DNA of 33,965 nt from Streptococcus orisratti DSM 15617 (GTDB taxonomy: Bacteria; Bacillota; Bacilli; Lactobacillales; Streptococcaceae). Below are positions 33,767 through 33,965 of the stretch, piece by piece (within the stretch, counting starts at the first letter, position 1; every line of letters begins with the position of its first letter). Made by a program: the position numbers and the translations under genes. The notes beneath the pieces are model-generated. The model searched no databases and was not told where the DNA came from. It was given only the letters and a program-made list of their open reading frames with translations. The stretch spans positions 7,240 to 41,204 of the forward strand of contig NZ_KB904462.1 in assembly GCF_000380105.1 (NCBI RefSeq), in the 5' to 3' direction.

Positions 33767-33965
33767 ATGTTAGATCAGATTAAAGCTCATTTACTTGATA
33801 GTATTAACAACATCGTTTCCACCGCAAACCAGTTTGTGCTTCATCCTGAAAAAGATTTTAGTCGGAAAAGTCAGCTAACGATGAAAACCATGATTCAAGC
33901 TATACTGACCATGGGTGGTAATACCTTAGCCAAAGAGCTACTTGATTTAGATTTGCCTGTCTCTC
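33767..33965 (+). CDS. IS4-family transposase, N-terminal part (runs off the window)
   Basis: The first 66 codons of a transposase, beginning MLDQIKAHLLDSINNIV and continuing with FVLHPEKDFSRKSQLTM and ILTMGGNTLAKELLDL. The pattern of a basic segment after FxxxP, then an L-S/T-MGGN-L-KEL motif, is typical of streptococcal IS4-type transposases. AAAGGGGAAAAGTC precedes the ATG. The catalytic DDE domain is beyond the window, so intactness cannot be judged. Confidence 0.75.
   Translation, partial: MLDQIKAHLLDSINNIVSTANQFVLHPEKDFSRKSQLTMKTMIQAILTMGGNTLAKELLDLDLPVS

Overview
The window looks like a chromosomal segment of a low-GC Gram-positive coccus, most likely a Streptococcus of the bovis/equinus group. 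The reasons are an LPXTG-anchored GH16 lichenase of the kind known from S. bovis, a copY-copA-copZ copper operon with cop boxes, RUP-like repeats, an IS630-Spn1-type transposase and strong AGGAGG ribosome binding sites. This is inference from gene content; no 16S rRNA is present.

Layout. 1-742: broken IS630-type transposase, then secE and rpmG (both minus strand). 743-1721: no intact gene, one degenerate transposase-like stretch. 1722-6194 (minus): proA, proB, then an ABC exporter (permease and ATPase). 6512-8525 (plus): two paralogous membrane-anchored helical-repeat proteins and a YgjV-type membrane protein. 8601-9446 (minus): DegV fatty-acid-binding protein, divergent from a TetR-family regulator (9646-10206). 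10236-11661 (minus): HAD phosphatase and TRIC/UPF0126 channel protein. 11740-15169 (minus): copZ, a 350-bp array of small hairpins, copA, copY, and a promoter flanked by cop boxes. 15639-16677 (plus): palindromic leader with a 9-codon ORF, then an EcsC-family gene. 17430-30819: a beta-glucan locus. 31441-33550 (minus): RUP-like repeat and an OmpR/EnvZ-type two-component system. 33697-end: start of an IS4-type insertion sequence.

The most notable system is the 13-kb beta-glucan locus. On the minus strand are an AraC regulator, two GH16 lichenase-type enzymes (one secreted and sortase-anchored, one without a signal peptide but with a ricin-type lectin domain), two CUT1 sugar permeases and a lipoprotein binding protein. 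Divergently on the plus strand lie two GH94 phosphorylases, one a cellobiose phosphorylase and one of a longer subfamily. Read together, the cell would cut mixed-linkage beta-glucan at its surface, import the oligosaccharides by ABC transport (the ATPase must come from elsewhere) and split them inside with phosphate to give glucose-1-phosphate, rather than using PTS and hydrolases. The longer phosphorylase gene is bracketed by two 161-bp direct copies of a MITE-like element, one of which abuts its ribosome binding site and may supply its promoter.

The window is also rich in small non-coding elements: two RUP-like repeats (one provides the stop codon of the histidine kinase), two MITE-like copies, a recurring palindromic unit, and a chain of hairpins inside the copper operon.
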